From: Stieleria bergensis | GTDB taxonomy: Bacteria > Planctomycetota > Planctomycetia > Pirellulales > Pirellulaceae | DNA length: 64,000 nt | Reading direction: 5' to 3' | Assembly: GCA_007745635.1 (NCBI GenBank) | Contig: CP036272.1 | Coordinates: 2,907,124-2,971,123 of the forward strand | Shown: one piece after another, positions 27,847 to 36,889 of the stretch | Layout of the letters: the number at the start of each line of letters is the position of its first letter | Numbering within the stretch: the stretch's first letter is position 1 | Made by a program: the position numbers and the translations under genes | The notes under the pieces: model-generated | What the model was told of the DNA's origin: nothing | Databases searched by the model: none | Seen by the model: only the letters and a program-made list of their open reading frames with translations

Positions 27847-29007
27847 ATGAATCAAACATTTACGAGACTGACCGGTGTTGCGCTACTGATTGCAGCCATT
27901 GCTTCGTGCAACGCCGTGGCTCAAACAGCCGACAAGGGGCCGAGCGAAGCACTGCATCAGGGACAGAGCCACGTCGGGCTCTCGGAAACTGCTGGTCCGC
28001 ACGGAGGTTCAGTGCGGCAAGCCAATGGCGTTCAAATCGAGACCGTCGTGAATCAAGGTGGCATTCAGTTGTTCCTCTACGACCGTGCCGACAAACCGAT
28101 GGCGGTGAATCAAGGCCGCGGAGTCGCTTCACTTCGAGTCACAGGGAACGCCAAACGCTACCGTTACGACTTATTGCCCGATGGAAAGGGCGCCCTGACC
28201 GCTCCGGTCAACCTCGCCAAAATAGCGGGTCGACAAATCGAACTGGAGATTCAATTGATCGGCATATCCGCCGCCAACGGGCGCATTGCCCTTCAAGAAG
28301 TCGCGAGTGTCCCACTTAGCGAGATGCAACTCGCCGAGGTAGCGATTGCCAGGCAGAAGATCTGCCCTGTCAGTGGCAAGCCACTTGGCAGCATGGGGCA
28401 GCCCGTTGTCGTCGATGTGGACGGGGGACAAGTTTATGTGTGCTGCGCTGGTTGTGCCGATGCTGTGAAAGCCGATCCAGCAAAGTACGCTGGCGGTCGC
28501 GCAAAGATCACGGTTACTCCCCTTACCGAAGCCGACACAGCACTGATCAAAAAGCAAGCGAAGTGTCCGGTCATGGATGAGTCACTGGGCAGCATGGGCC
28601 AACCGATCAAAGTCATGGTTGGTGACAAGCCGATCTTCTTGTGCTGCAAAGGCTGTATCAAAAAAATCAAAGCTGAGCCGGCGAAATATTTGGCGATGGT
28701 TTCTGACAAAACGCCGCCAGGGCAAGCGTCTGCAAAATCTGCCGCGTTCGTGCCGGCAGGTAGCGAAAAGGTACGCGATGGCGTGTTCAAAGTCTCCACT
28801 GCCGACGCGCCCTTCATTGCCGCACAAAAACGTTGTCCCGTCATGGATGAGCCACTTGACGCGATGGGTGGGCCATACAAAGTCAACGCATCGGGCAAAG
28901 CCATTTACATTTGCTGTCCCGGATGTGCCAAGAAGATCGCAGCGGATCCCAAGAAGTACTTGGACATTCTCACCAAACAGGGAGTGACTGCACCTTTGCT
29001 TCGTTAA
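27847..29007 (+). CDS. Exported protein with three Cys metal-binding modules
   Basis: A 386-residue envelope protein. The leader ends IASC (possible lipobox, Cys21) with a signal-peptidase I alternative at AVAQT. Residues about 45-140 form a beta domain opening with GPHGG (50-54). Three YHS/TRASH-like modules follow, each with CPV, then exactly 26 residues later a CCxGC motif: C173/C199-C200-C203, C240/C266-C267-C270, C330/C356-C357-C360. Each ends in a DPAKY- or DPKKY-like helix. Modules two and three are closest (CPVMDE). It ends the plus arm, 95 bp after cusA. Metal capture or delivery to the pump is inferred; no characterised homologue is recalled. Confidence 0.8.
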   Translation: MNQTFTRLTGVALLIAAIASCNAVAQTADKGPSEALHQGQSHVGLSETAGPHGGSVRQANGVQIETVVNQGGIQLFLYDRADKPMAVNQGRGVASLRVTGNAKRYRYDLLPDGKGALTAPVNLAKIAGRQIELEIQLIGISAANGRIALQEVASVPLSEMQLAEVAIARQKICPVSGKPLGSMGQPVVVDVDGGQVYVCCAGCADAVKADPAKYAGGRAKITVTPLTEADTALIKKQAKCPVMDESLGSMGQPIKVMVGDKPIFLCCKGCIKKIKAEPAKYLAMVSDKTPPGQASAKSAAFVPAGSEKVRDGVFKVSTADAPFIAAQKRCPVMDEPLDAMGGPYKVNASGKAIYICCPGCAKKIAADPKKYLDILTKQGVTAPLLR

Positions 29008-29069
29008 GTCGCATGCCACGATCTCCGAACGCCGAAGGTGTTTTACAGCCCAACCCAGGCAGGGGCGCG

Positions 29070-29090
29070 CAGCGCACCCTGGGTGCGCTG
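29070..29090. repeat. Perfect 10-bp palindrome (REP-like)
   Basis: CAGCGCACCC and GGGTGCGCTG flank a single T, about 60 bp after the stop of the three-module gene. The surrounding 29048-29125 sequence has the look of a dispersed intergenic repeat, but other copies cannot be checked here. It could act as a terminator or REP element. Confidence 0.5.
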
Positions 29091-29213
29091 GAAAACGCCC
29101 CATTTACCCTGAAGGGGTGAACAACAGCAATGAGGTTGGATCCCGTTGTCGTGTGAAACCGTCGCCAACGAATCGTTTAGGAAGGTCGCGTCTTTCCAGG
29201 GTCGCCTGCAACT

Positions 29214-29354
29214 GCCGTGTAGCGGGAATGAACCACGAAGGATCCAGTCACAGTCATCAGCAGAAGCTTTTCCCCGTCTGATCACTGGGCCCACATCTGA
29301 TCACGGGGCCCAAAAGAGGAGATCGATTCGGCCCGTACCCGAATCAGTCGCGAC
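29214..29354 (+). repeat. Left direct repeat flanking the Rpn-family gene
   Basis: About 141 bp running from GCCGTGTAGCGGG to CAGTCGCGAC. It aligns along its length with 30626-30745 in the same orientation, sharing blocks such as GAACCACGAAGGATC, GTCACAGTCATCAG, TCTGATCAC and CCCGTACCCGA. It contains an internal duplication of the TGATCAC-GGGCCCA part. The remaining sequence from 29008 to 29471 holds no gene. Confidence 0.8.
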
Positions 29355-29471
29355 GCTGGCGGTCCTGATGGAGTCCTGCCTTGGGCCAATGAGCACGGTT
29401 TTGATGGCGAACTGCCTCTCAATCGGATAGACTTTGGCAACAAAGTCAGCCTCCAAAATGCGGAACCACTC

Positions 29472-30341
29472 ATGGCGATTGGGATTGACCCCACTGTTGA
29501 TTACGCGTTCAAGTTGCTTTTAGGAAGCCCCGAGCATCCGGCGATTACACTGCACTTTCTGAATGCCATCCTGGGGGATGAAATTCAGATCACCGAAGTC
29601 GAGATCCTGAACCCGATTCTGGGCAAGGGCGATGACACGGACAAAGTGTCGATCCTGGATATCGCCGCTCGAGATTCATCGGGGCGCGTGTATGATATCG
29701 AGATGCAGACCAGCCTTCCGGCGGGATTGGCTGAGCGTTTGGCCTACTACACGGCATCGCTTTATGTCGGCCAGATTGGCGAAGGAGACGCCTACACGCG
29801 ACTGCGGCCCGCAATCAGTATCTGCGTGCTCGACGCGATCATGTTTCGCGAATCGCAGCCCATTCACAGTGATTTTCGGCTTCGCAGTCGCGAGGGCAAC
29901 CTGAATCTGACCAATGGCCTGCAAATCCACCTTCTTGAGTTGCCAAAATACACCCTACCAAGCGATCATAAAGTGATCGCTGATCCGGTCGAGGCGTGGG
30001 CGTACTTTTTCCGTCAAGCCGACGCAATGACCACCGACGAAATCCAGCAACGGTTCAACTGCCCCGCGTTCACCGAGGCCGCTCAGGTACTTGACATGAC
30101 CCAACGCCCCCAGCAACATCGAAGCCAATACGAACAGCGTCTCAAAGCCCAGCGCGATGAGAGGGCGAGAATGCAATACGCCGTTGATCAGGCACGCCTT
30201 GAGGGCGAAGCACTTGGACGGATTTCGATTCTACGAAAGATCCTTGGCGGCGAACCTGAGTCGCTTGATAGCTTGTCCCTGGAGCAACTGACGGTGATCG
30301 AAAAAGAACTGCAGAACCAGTTTCGTGAACGAGGCATTTAG
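29472..30341 (+). CDS. Rpn/PD-(D/E)XK nuclease family putative transposase
   Basis: A 289-residue protein of the Rpn (recombination-promoting nuclease)/putative transposase family. The start IDPTVDYAFKLLLG and the core LDIAARDSSGRVYDIEMQ fit the PD-(D/E)XK fold with D63, E77 and Q79 as the expected active-site residues (Gln in place of Lys, usual for the family). The C-terminal part is helical and charged (YEQRLKAQRDERARMQ; LEGEALGRISILRKILGGE). It stands alone between two related direct repeats, which suggests the unit moved or was duplicated as a block. No inverted terminal repeats were found. Relatives promote RecA-independent recombination; that role here is inferred. Confidence 0.82.
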   Translation: MAIGIDPTVDYAFKLLLGSPEHPAITLHFLNAILGDEIQITEVEILNPILGKGDDTDKVSILDIAARDSSGRVYDIEMQTSLPAGLAERLAYYTASLYVGQIGEGDAYTRLRPAISICVLDAIMFRESQPIHSDFRLRSREGNLNLTNGLQIHLLELPKYTLPSDHKVIADPVEAWAYFFRQADAMTTDEIQQRFNCPAFTEAAQVLDMTQRPQQHRSQYEQRLKAQRDERARMQYAVDQARLEGEALGRISILRKILGGEPESLDSLSLEQLTVIEKELQNQFRERGI

Positions 30342-30625
30342 CAACCTCGTCCAGCCAATAAATCCTGAACCGACTTCTGATGTGGGCACGGCCCCTAAGC
30401 GGTGCTGGAAGGAACACTCCGTGCTCTTTGCACCTCTGTGTTTCAATCTTCTTTGCAGCACTGACCATTGACGTTGCACCGCCAGACCGCCGCTGGTCAG
30501 GTTCGTCATCGATCGCATAAATGCAAAGCGAACTGCTTCATCTTGGTTCGGCCACCAACGGACATCGCTACTTCCGTTGATGCTGCCGGCTCTTTCGGCC
30601 TTTGAATTTGCCTCCGTCGGCAATC

Positions 30626-30745
30626 GCCGTGCAGCGGGACGGAACCACGAAGGATCACGTCACAGTCATCAGTAGGGGCTGTTCCCATCTGATCACGCGG
30701 CCAGAAAGAGGACATCGCTTGGGCCCGTACCCGATCAGTCGCGAC
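30626..30745 (+). repeat. Right direct repeat flanking the Rpn-family gene
   Basis: About 120 bp aligning with 29214-29354 in the same orientation, without the extra internal duplication. It ends with the same CCCGTACCCGATCAGTCGCGAC-like block. The rest of the 30342-30830 interval, between the Rpn gene and the convergent sulfatase, holds no supported gene. Confidence 0.8.
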
Positions 30746-30830
30746 ACGATCGCTGGTGACATTTCATCTTCTCCACCCCCGGGCACTGTCCCTGGCTGAT
30801 TGTCTCGAGAGAACATTCTGAGGGGAGTGT

Positions 30831-32345
30831 CTATTTCCCTTCGCTCACCCAGCGTTTGTAGAGCTCTGCGTTTTTACGGTAAATTTCGCGGGAGACTTTA
30901 CTTCGGGTTGAGTTGATTTGGTCTTGGGTTTCTAAGTCGTAGACTGCTTGCGATTCGGGGCCAGGGTCGCCGGTTTCCTCAATCCACTTGTCTAGCTCTT
31001 GACGGTGTTTCAAAAGTTCCTGCTGATAGTCAGGGTTGGAAGCAAGGTTTTCCGTCTGCCAGCGATCCTGCCCGTAGAGATAGAGTTCTTCGGCTGGGCG
31101 GGTTGCAGAGAAGAGAAGCTCCGTCGTAAGTGCTCCCAACGCATCACGTTGGTGGAGATCTCGCATGCGTTTGATGATGAGCTTGCTGTCCTTGTAATTG
31201 CTGGGCATCATATGCGGGCGCTCGGGGTAGAAATTCTTGATGTAGAGGTAACGGTCGGTACGTACCGATCGGATGCGGTCAGCGGCCTCTCCGCAACGGT
31301 CACGCGCCGCATAGATGGACTGCTTCGGTTGAAAGTCACTTGCGAGAATTTCCTGCCCTTGCATGGCCGGCGGGATTTCAATGCCTGCAGCGGCTAGAGA
31401 CAGCGCTGCGATGTCGATGTGTTCGACCAGATCGGTGCGAGTCGCATTGCTTTGGATTCCCGGGCCGCGAATGACCAGAGGAATATGCGTTCCTTCGTCG
31501 TAGAGGAACTGCTTGCCGCGAGCATGGCTGATCCCATGGTCGGTAAAGAAGACAATCAGCGTGTTTTCAAGGATCTTTTCTTCCTTCAGACGCTTCATGA
31601 CCTGTCCGACGTGGTGGTCGGTGATGCGGACGCTGTCCAAGTAGGTTGACCAATCTTTTAGTAAGACCGGGTCTCGGGGATAGTACGGTGGAAGCGTCAC
31701 ACTTTGAGGGTCAGTGATGTTACCAAAGACGCTTTCCACTTGCTTGTCGAACGACTCGTACTGCGTCTCCGACGCGCCGCGGAGTTTGCCGCCGTGTAAC
31801 TGCACTTGCATGAAAAACGGCTGTTGCTCCTCTCTTCCGGACCAATCGTGACTGTCGTAGATCGATGCGTCCCAATTAAAGTTGTAGTCCGTTTTTCCCA
31901 GCCGATTGCGTGTGCGTGAAGTGACAGGTTGACTGCGATAATCAAGCTCTTCTAGGCCGCTTCCGATGCAGGTGTAGTAGCCAGCTTCTTTGAACAGCGA
32001 AGGGACCGGGCGGACTCCATCAGGCAACGTGATGCGGTGTTCGCCGCGTCCGCTACGGTGATGGTGCGATCCGATGGTGGTTTGATACATGCCGGTGATC
32101 AGAGCCGATCGGAATGTCGAGCAGACCGGCGATGTCGCATAAGCTCGTGTGAATCGTAGGCCTTCCTTTGCCAGTTGATCGACGTGCGGCGTTTGGATGG
32201 TTTGTTCGCCGTAACAGGAGAAGTTGGCCGACATATCGTCAACGACAAACCAGAGAATGTTTGGGCGTTCAGCCGCCAAAGCTCCGCTTGCACTCAGGCA
32301 CACAACTGCCAGAATGAACGCGATGAGTGACGTGATGATTTTCAT
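30831..32345 (-). CDS. Exported sulfatase
   Basis: A 504-residue sulfatase/alkaline-phosphatase superfamily enzyme that would release sulfate from sulfated organics. The frame is open to 32603, but the ATG at 32345 gives a clean signal peptide (residues 1-25, ending GALAA) right before ERPNILWFVVDD, so it is preferred. Metal ligands include D36-D37 and the later FFTDHGISHARGK block. The formylglycine site reads VCSTFRSALITG with Cys75; the usual Pro two residues after Cys is Thr here. HHHRSGRG follows. Many sulfatase copies per genome are typical of Pirellulaceae. Substrate unknown. The 294 bp upstream are shared with the divergent PEP-CTERM gene. Confidence 0.88.
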   Translation of the reverse strand: MKIITSLIAFILAVVCLSASGALAAERPNILWFVVDDMSANFSCYGEQTIQTPHVDQLAKEGLRFTRAYATSPVCSTFRSALITGMYQTTIGSHHHRSGRGEHRITLPDGVRPVPSLFKEAGYYTCIGSGLEELDYRSQPVTSRTRNRLGKTDYNFNWDASIYDSHDWSGREEQQPFFMQVQLHGGKLRGASETQYESFDKQVESVFGNITDPQSVTLPPYYPRDPVLLKDWSTYLDSVRITDHHVGQVMKRLKEEKILENTLIVFFTDHGISHARGKQFLYDEGTHIPLVIRGPGIQSNATRTDLVEHIDIAALSLAAAGIEIPPAMQGQEILASDFQPKQSIYAARDRCGEAADRIRSVRTDRYLYIKNFYPERPHMMPSNYKDSKLIIKRMRDLHQRDALGALTTELLFSATRPAEELYLYGQDRWQTENLASNPDYQQELLKHRQELDKWIEETGDPGPESQAVYDLETQDQINSTRSKVSREIYRKNAELYKRWVSEGK

Positions 32346-32639
32346 GATGTTTCGCTGGCTTGAATGTTTCGTTGTGCCGTCGGTGTTGGCTGCCGATGAG
32401 GCGATGTGTTTCCCGAATTTCTCGCCTCGAGAGAATTCTAACCGAGGGAGCCCTGTTTTTCGCGGTTCGTTGCCGCGGTTCATTGATAGAGGGATTCTGT
32501 CGATTATAAAACCGGTCTCAGCAAGTCGAAGTCGTGTCAGTTGGGGGCAGCCAGTGACGCAGGTCACACGATGACACGATGTTTCACTGCCGGATAAAGT
32601 CACTTGAATTGAATCCCACTTTGCTTGCTCCCGCCTGTC

Positions 32640-33334
32640 ATGAGAATCACCGTTCTATTAACCATTGTTGGTATTTTCCTACTAGGCGATGTGGCAAAAG
32701 CTGGGCTGATCACCTGGGACGCCGGTGGTGATGGTGTTAGCCTCTACCAAGAAGCGAATTGGACCGCGATTGATGGTGTTGCTGGGACGGATCCACCGTC
32801 AATGGAAATCCCCCGCTGACGGTTGATGTGTTGGTTGAGTCCGGGAGCGTTGGAGGCCTTGGTGGTGCTGGTCTCAGCCTGAACTTGGGCGGTCGTATCA
32901 TGACGCTGCGGGGTGGGACGACGCGGATGAGCAATGGGGCAGGCATCCATGGGGTGGAAGGTGTGATTGATCTTTCCAATCATGCCGCGCTCTTGACTCG
33001 ATTCATTACCGACTCGACTGTCTCGCTGAGTGATGAATCGACCTTGCGTTTCTACGGTGGAGATCAACCAGTAGTGGAGTCCACAATTGATCTCCGCTCA
33101 TTCGACGCAGTGGTGCTGTTTAACAACGAGACTCCCGATGACTTTTTGTTAGAGCACCTCAGCAAGTTTACGGTCTTTGGCGCTCCTGCCGAAGAGGGTG
33201 TCAACATCCGAGTGACAACATTCAATGGAGTCCTGGGAGCACAGGTGCAGGCTCTGGCCGTCCCCGAGCCATCCAGTGTAGCGGTGTATGCCGCACTGTC
33301 GTTGGGCTTATTCGTTCGGCGTCGACGTTGTTAA
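32640..33334 (+). pseudogene. PEP-CTERM protein interrupted by a frameshift
   Basis: Two adjacent frames read as one gene. The first (from ATG 32640) has a signal peptide (MRITVLLTIVGIFLLGDVAKA) and the mature start GLITWDAGGDGVSLYQEANW, then stops at about 32819. The second continues in the -1 frame (NPPLTVDVLVESGS...) and ends with a PEP-CTERM sorting tail: VPEPSSVAVY, hydrophobic stretch, RRRRC. The change of frame is at or near a CCCCC run just before the stop; one added C would restore a single protein of about 230 residues. PEP-CTERM proteins are exported and processed by an exosortase, not encoded here. It may be a real decay, a slippery site or a sequence error. Confidence 0.7.
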
Positions 33335-33469
33335 GGCGTTCGTGATGCCGCTCCATGGTGGAAGTCATGGTGGCTTCTGCGTTCAGACTGCAATCTTTCC
33401 GTCGGGATCTGCGTTTGGAACGTCAATCTCTGGACAACTCAGAAGATTGCCGCAGCGCAGATCCGTTGG

Positions 33470-34105
33470 TCAAATGATAAACACTTGCAGTTTGCGACAA
33501 CCGTGGGCACCCAAGACGAGGCTTTGCTCGATGTCGGCAGTTTTACTGGGGCCCGAAACGAAGACGCCAAAGCGACCGTCGAAGCGATCAATTCGATCAT
33601 AAGCCTGATGCATATTGCTGACGATGGCTGAGCGATCGACCACAATCGCCAAGTACTGCGCGATGAATAACAGCACGCGATGAGGCAAGGTGTTGCCGTC
33701 GATCCAGATCGCACCGTTTTCGGCGACCATGAATTCTCCTTTGGCAATCGTCCAGTCCAGCGTGGCCAGGGCGTGTGGGTCGTCAATCATCTGGGCGTCA
33801 AGGTTGCCTTCAACAATCTCAGGCATATTGGAAACCACTCGACGCGCATCGCGATAGACATCGATCTGATCCAGGATCGTTTTGACTTCGGCAATGTCAT
33901 CCACGACATGAGCTTGACCACCCACCAGCGCGAGCATTTCCGAAAATTTGGCGATCGGATCCTCGAATTCGATGACCCGATCAAGGTCAATCTCTGGCAG
34001 TGCCGGAACGTCGATCGGTGTGGTCCGCAATCGGTCCATCACGGCGCGTTTGGCGGAGGTGTCAGCAGTCACTTCGGCTTGATTGTTTGTGTTCATCTTG
34101 TTCAT
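33470..34105 (-). CDS. lutC: LUD-domain protein LutC
   Basis: The LutC subunit of the LutABC iron-sulfur lactate oxidation complex (cytosolic). About 211 residues from the ATG at 34105 (MNKMNTNNQ); an upstream start at 34147 would overlap lutB. The LUD-domain signature appears in the second half (LATLDWTIAKGEFMVAENGA; RVLLFIAQYLAIVVDRSAIV; GPSKTADIEQSLVLGAHG). It is the last gene of the lutA-lutB-lutC run, 11 bp after lutB. The N-terminal part is less conserved, as is normal for the family. Confidence 0.88.
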   Translation of the reverse strand: MNKMNTNNQAEVTADTSAKRAVMDRLRTTPIDVPALPEIDLDRVIEFEDPIAKFSEMLALVGGQAHVVDDIAEVKTILDQIDVYRDARRVVSNMPEIVEGNLDAQMIDDPHALATLDWTIAKGEFMVAENGAIWIDGNTLPHRVLLFIAQYLAIVVDRSAIVSNMHQAYDRIDRFDGRFGVFVSGPSKTADIEQSLVLGAHGCRKLQVFII

Positions 34106-34116
34106 TGACCTCTGCT

Positions 34117-35502
34117 TCACTTCTCGTTGCGATGACGCCGATACCATTGGCGAAAGCTTTCTTTCGGTGGCTCAGGCAACTCGCGTGCAATGGTCCACTT
34201 ATTCAGTCGATTGTGCGTCAGCCAGCGTGGCGAGAGACGCAGCGCCGTGCGGCCGATGCTGCCGGCAAGTTTAAATAGGAGTGGGGATTGAAACAGCAAA
34301 CTGACGGCCTTCATGGAATACCGCTTGCTACGCGGCAGCAGTTTCTTGCCGACCAGTTCACCACGCCAAGCTAACAGTTGATGGTGCAGCGGGATTTTGA
34401 CCGGGCAAACATCACTGCAAGAACCACATAAACTGCAGGCATAAGGCAGGCTCTTGTAAGAGTTTTCATCGCGTGTGGGTGACAACACGCTGCCAATGGG
34501 GCCAGGGACCGTGGCGCGGTAGCTGTGACCACCGCTGCGCCGATAAACGGGGCAGGTGTTCATGCAGGAGCCACAGCGAATGCAGTGCATCGCCGCACGG
34601 AACTTTTCTTTATCACGCAGGTTGGAACGCCCGTTATCGACCAACACGATGTGTAGTTCACTGCCCGGGTCTCTGGGACCAAAGAAGTGAGAGGTGTAGG
34701 TCGTGATGGGTTGGCCGGTGGCAGAACGAGCCAGCAAACGAGTGAACACGCTCAGGTCTTTCTGCCGGGGCACCAGTTTCTCGATCCCCATACAGGCAAT
34801 GTGCACGCGAGGCAGCGAGACACCCAGGTCAGCGTTGCCTTCATTGGTGCAAACGACAAAGCCACCGGTTTCAGCGACAGCAAAGTTGACGCCCGTGATG
34901 CCGACTTCACCCAGCAGGAACTTGTTTCGCAAGTGGCCACGAGCGGCTTCGGTCAGGTATTGCGGATCCGAGGCACCTTCAGCGGTCCCAAGGTTTTCGT
35001 GGAACGTCTGGCCGACTTCTTCCTTTTTAATGTGAATCGCAGGTAGCACGATATGGCTGGGCGGTTCTTCGCGTAGCTGCACGATGCGTTCGCCCAGGTC
35101 GGTGTCAACGACTTCGATGCCTTGGGCTTCCAGATAAGGGTTCAAGCCGCATTCTTCGGTCAGCATCGACTTGCTTTTCACAATCCGCAGGGTGTCGTGT
35201 TGCTGCAGGATTCGCAAGACGATTTCATTGTGATGTTCGGCATCGCGAGCCCAGTGCACGATGGCGCCGTGTGCGGTCGCGTTGCGTTCAAACTGTTCCA
35301 AATAATCGGGCAAGTTCGCGATCGTATGCGTCTTGATCGCTGATGCGGTTTCTCGCAAGTATTCCCATTCCGGCAGCGATGCGGCTTGCTTGTCCCGTTT
35401 ACTGCGGACAAACCACAGGGCTTGATCGTGCCAGCGGCTGCGATCAGGGTCTGTGACAAAGTCTTTGGCTGCAGCGGGATGTTCGACGACGGGCAACTTC
35501 AT
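34117..35502 (-). CDS. lutB: Iron-sulfur LUD protein LutB
   Basis: The LutB subunit of the lactate-utilization complex oxidising L-lactate to pyruvate. The open frame begins at a TTG (35523); the ATG at 35502 (MKLPVVEH) is preferred. Counting from the TTG, a LUD domain (about 70-300) is followed by two ferredoxin-type cluster motifs: C314-C317-C320-C324 (CIRCGSCMNTCP) and C363-C366-C369-C373 (CSLCGSCSDVCP). Length is normal. It sits between lutA and lutC. Confidence 0.93.
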   Translation of the reverse strand: MKLPVVEHPAAAKDFVTDPDRSRWHDQALWFVRSKRDKQAASLPEWEYLRETASAIKTHTIANLPDYLEQFERNATAHGAIVHWARDAEHHNEIVLRILQQHDTLRIVKSKSMLTEECGLNPYLEAQGIEVVDTDLGERIVQLREEPPSHIVLPAIHIKKEEVGQTFHENLGTAEGASDPQYLTEAARGHLRNKFLLGEVGITGVNFAVAETGGFVVCTNEGNADLGVSLPRVHIACMGIEKLVPRQKDLSVFTRLLARSATGQPITTYTSHFFGPRDPGSELHIVLVDNGRSNLRDKEKFRAAMHCIRCGSCMNTCPVYRRSGGHSYRATVPGPIGSVLSPTRDENSYKSLPYACSLCGSCSDVCPVKIPLHHQLLAWRGELVGKKLLPRSKRYSMKAVSLLFQSPLLFKLAGSIGRTALRLSPRWLTHNRLNKWTIARELPEPPKESFRQWYRRHRNEK

Positions 35503-35592
35503 GATTGGAATTGCGGTCAGCAATTAGTGGGACAGGAAAGAAGGCGTGGCCGACTGAGGGCCTGGCAAGTTCGGTTCAACAGCAACAAGCGT

Positions 35593-36348
35593 TCAGTGAG
35601 CATCAAGTGGGCGGCCGGTAAGGATCTGGGCGACGTGCATGACCGTGATCGGGCTTTGCTCACGACGGATCAAACCTTGGAGGTGCATCAGGCAGCTCAT
35701 GTCGGCCGATGCCAGCACTTGGCTCCCTTTGTCGCAGTGGTCGGCGATGCGGGCGCGACCCATCTCGGCAGAGACATCTGCCTCATTGACCGCAAACGTG
35801 CCTCCAAAGCCACAGCAGTCATCGCGGCGATCGGGTTCGACCCATTGAATGCCGTTGACCAGTTCCAGAATTTTGCGCACTTTGTTTTCACGCGGCTCCA
35901 TCGATTCGCTGGATTGGCCGAGCCGAAGTTCGCGCAACCCATGGCAGCTCTGGTGCAGGGAAACTGTGTGCGGAAAGGTGACGTCTAGGTGATCCAGTTT
36001 CACTACATCGTGCAGGTATTCGCAAAGTTCATAGGTGCGAGTGGTGACATTTTGAAAGTCTTTGTCGTTGGCATCGAAAAATTCACTGTAGTGATTGCGA
36101 ACCATCGACACGCATGAGCCCGAGGGGCAGACGATGGCTTCGTAATCAGCGAACAAATCGACAAACCGTTTGGCCACCGGGGCGGTATCGTCCTGGCAGC
36201 CGGTGTTGGCCATTGGCTGACCACAACAGGTTTGCCCCCCAGGATAGTCCACATCAATCCCCAAGCGTTCCAGGATTTCAAGTGTCGCGATCGCCACATC
36301 TGGGTACAGCTGATCGATATAACAAGGCACAAACAGGGCAACAGACAT
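35593..36348 (-). CDS. lutA: CCG-domain protein LutA
   Basis: The LutA subunit (about 251 residues) of the lactate-utilization complex, related to heterodisulfide-reductase subunit B and GlpC/GlcF-type proteins. The start MSVALFVPCYIDQLYP at 36348 is family-typical; the open frame extends to a TTG at 36363. Two cysteine-rich CCG domains are visible: TCCGQPMANTGC and, later, DCCGFGGTFAV, with CPSGSC and QSCHGLRELRLG between. First gene of lutABC; the 540 bp upstream face the divergent aminotransferase. Confidence 0.93.
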   Translation of the reverse strand: MSVALFVPCYIDQLYPDVAIATLEILERLGIDVDYPGGQTCCGQPMANTGCQDDTAPVAKRFVDLFADYEAIVCPSGSCVSMVRNHYSEFFDANDKDFQNVTTRTYELCEYLHDVVKLDHLDVTFPHTVSLHQSCHGLRELRLGQSSESMEPRENKVRKILELVNGIQWVEPDRRDDCCGFGGTFAVNEADVSAEMGRARIADHCDKGSQVLASADMSCLMHLQGLIRREQSPITVMHVAQILTGRPLDAH

Positions 36349-36889
36349 GGCGGCTGTGAGCAAGAAAGAAGCGGAAGGCTGGAGAATTTGGCGAGTAGAC
36401 GTCGATCACATGACGCGATGAAGCGCATTGGGAGACGTCAGCGTGACTCGCTCTGCACACTATAGCAAGCGAAGACAGATTTGCTGAGCATCCCTGGTGG
36501 AATCGGTGCGACAATCGCTGCATCGCCGAGGATTCATCGCCGAATCAAAGATTCGCAGTGATTTTGCGGGTTCAGCGAGCCCACCTGAGTCGATGGAAAA
36601 GCAATGACTGGCGGACACATCGACCGCCCCCCAGACCGCTGCAGGAGCTCGCCAACTGATTCGTCTGTCGCTGACCGATTTCGCCCGCAAGTGCTCTGCC
36701 CCAGACGCCCAGAACAGATTCCACGGCCAAGAAGTCTGAAAAAATCCTCTTGGTTCCCCCTGGGATAGGAAGGCGTTCTACTGGACAATAAGAGCATCCG
36801 GCCGGATGCGAACAGCAGGTGATCGAGAGTTGTCAACCTGTTGCATGGGTCTGCCACGTTTGCCACTTCACTTTCAAACAGTTGTCATC
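36349..36889. other. Divergent intergenic region lutA / aminotransferase
   Basis: No convincing gene; the short minus-strand frames carry no domain. It should hold both divergent promoters, but no strong -35/-10 pair or operator was recognised. Confidence 0.4.

Noticed and set aside
29472-30341. Classical insertion sequence around the Rpn gene
   Set aside because: No inverted terminal repeats or short target-site duplication were found; flanks are long direct repeats instead.
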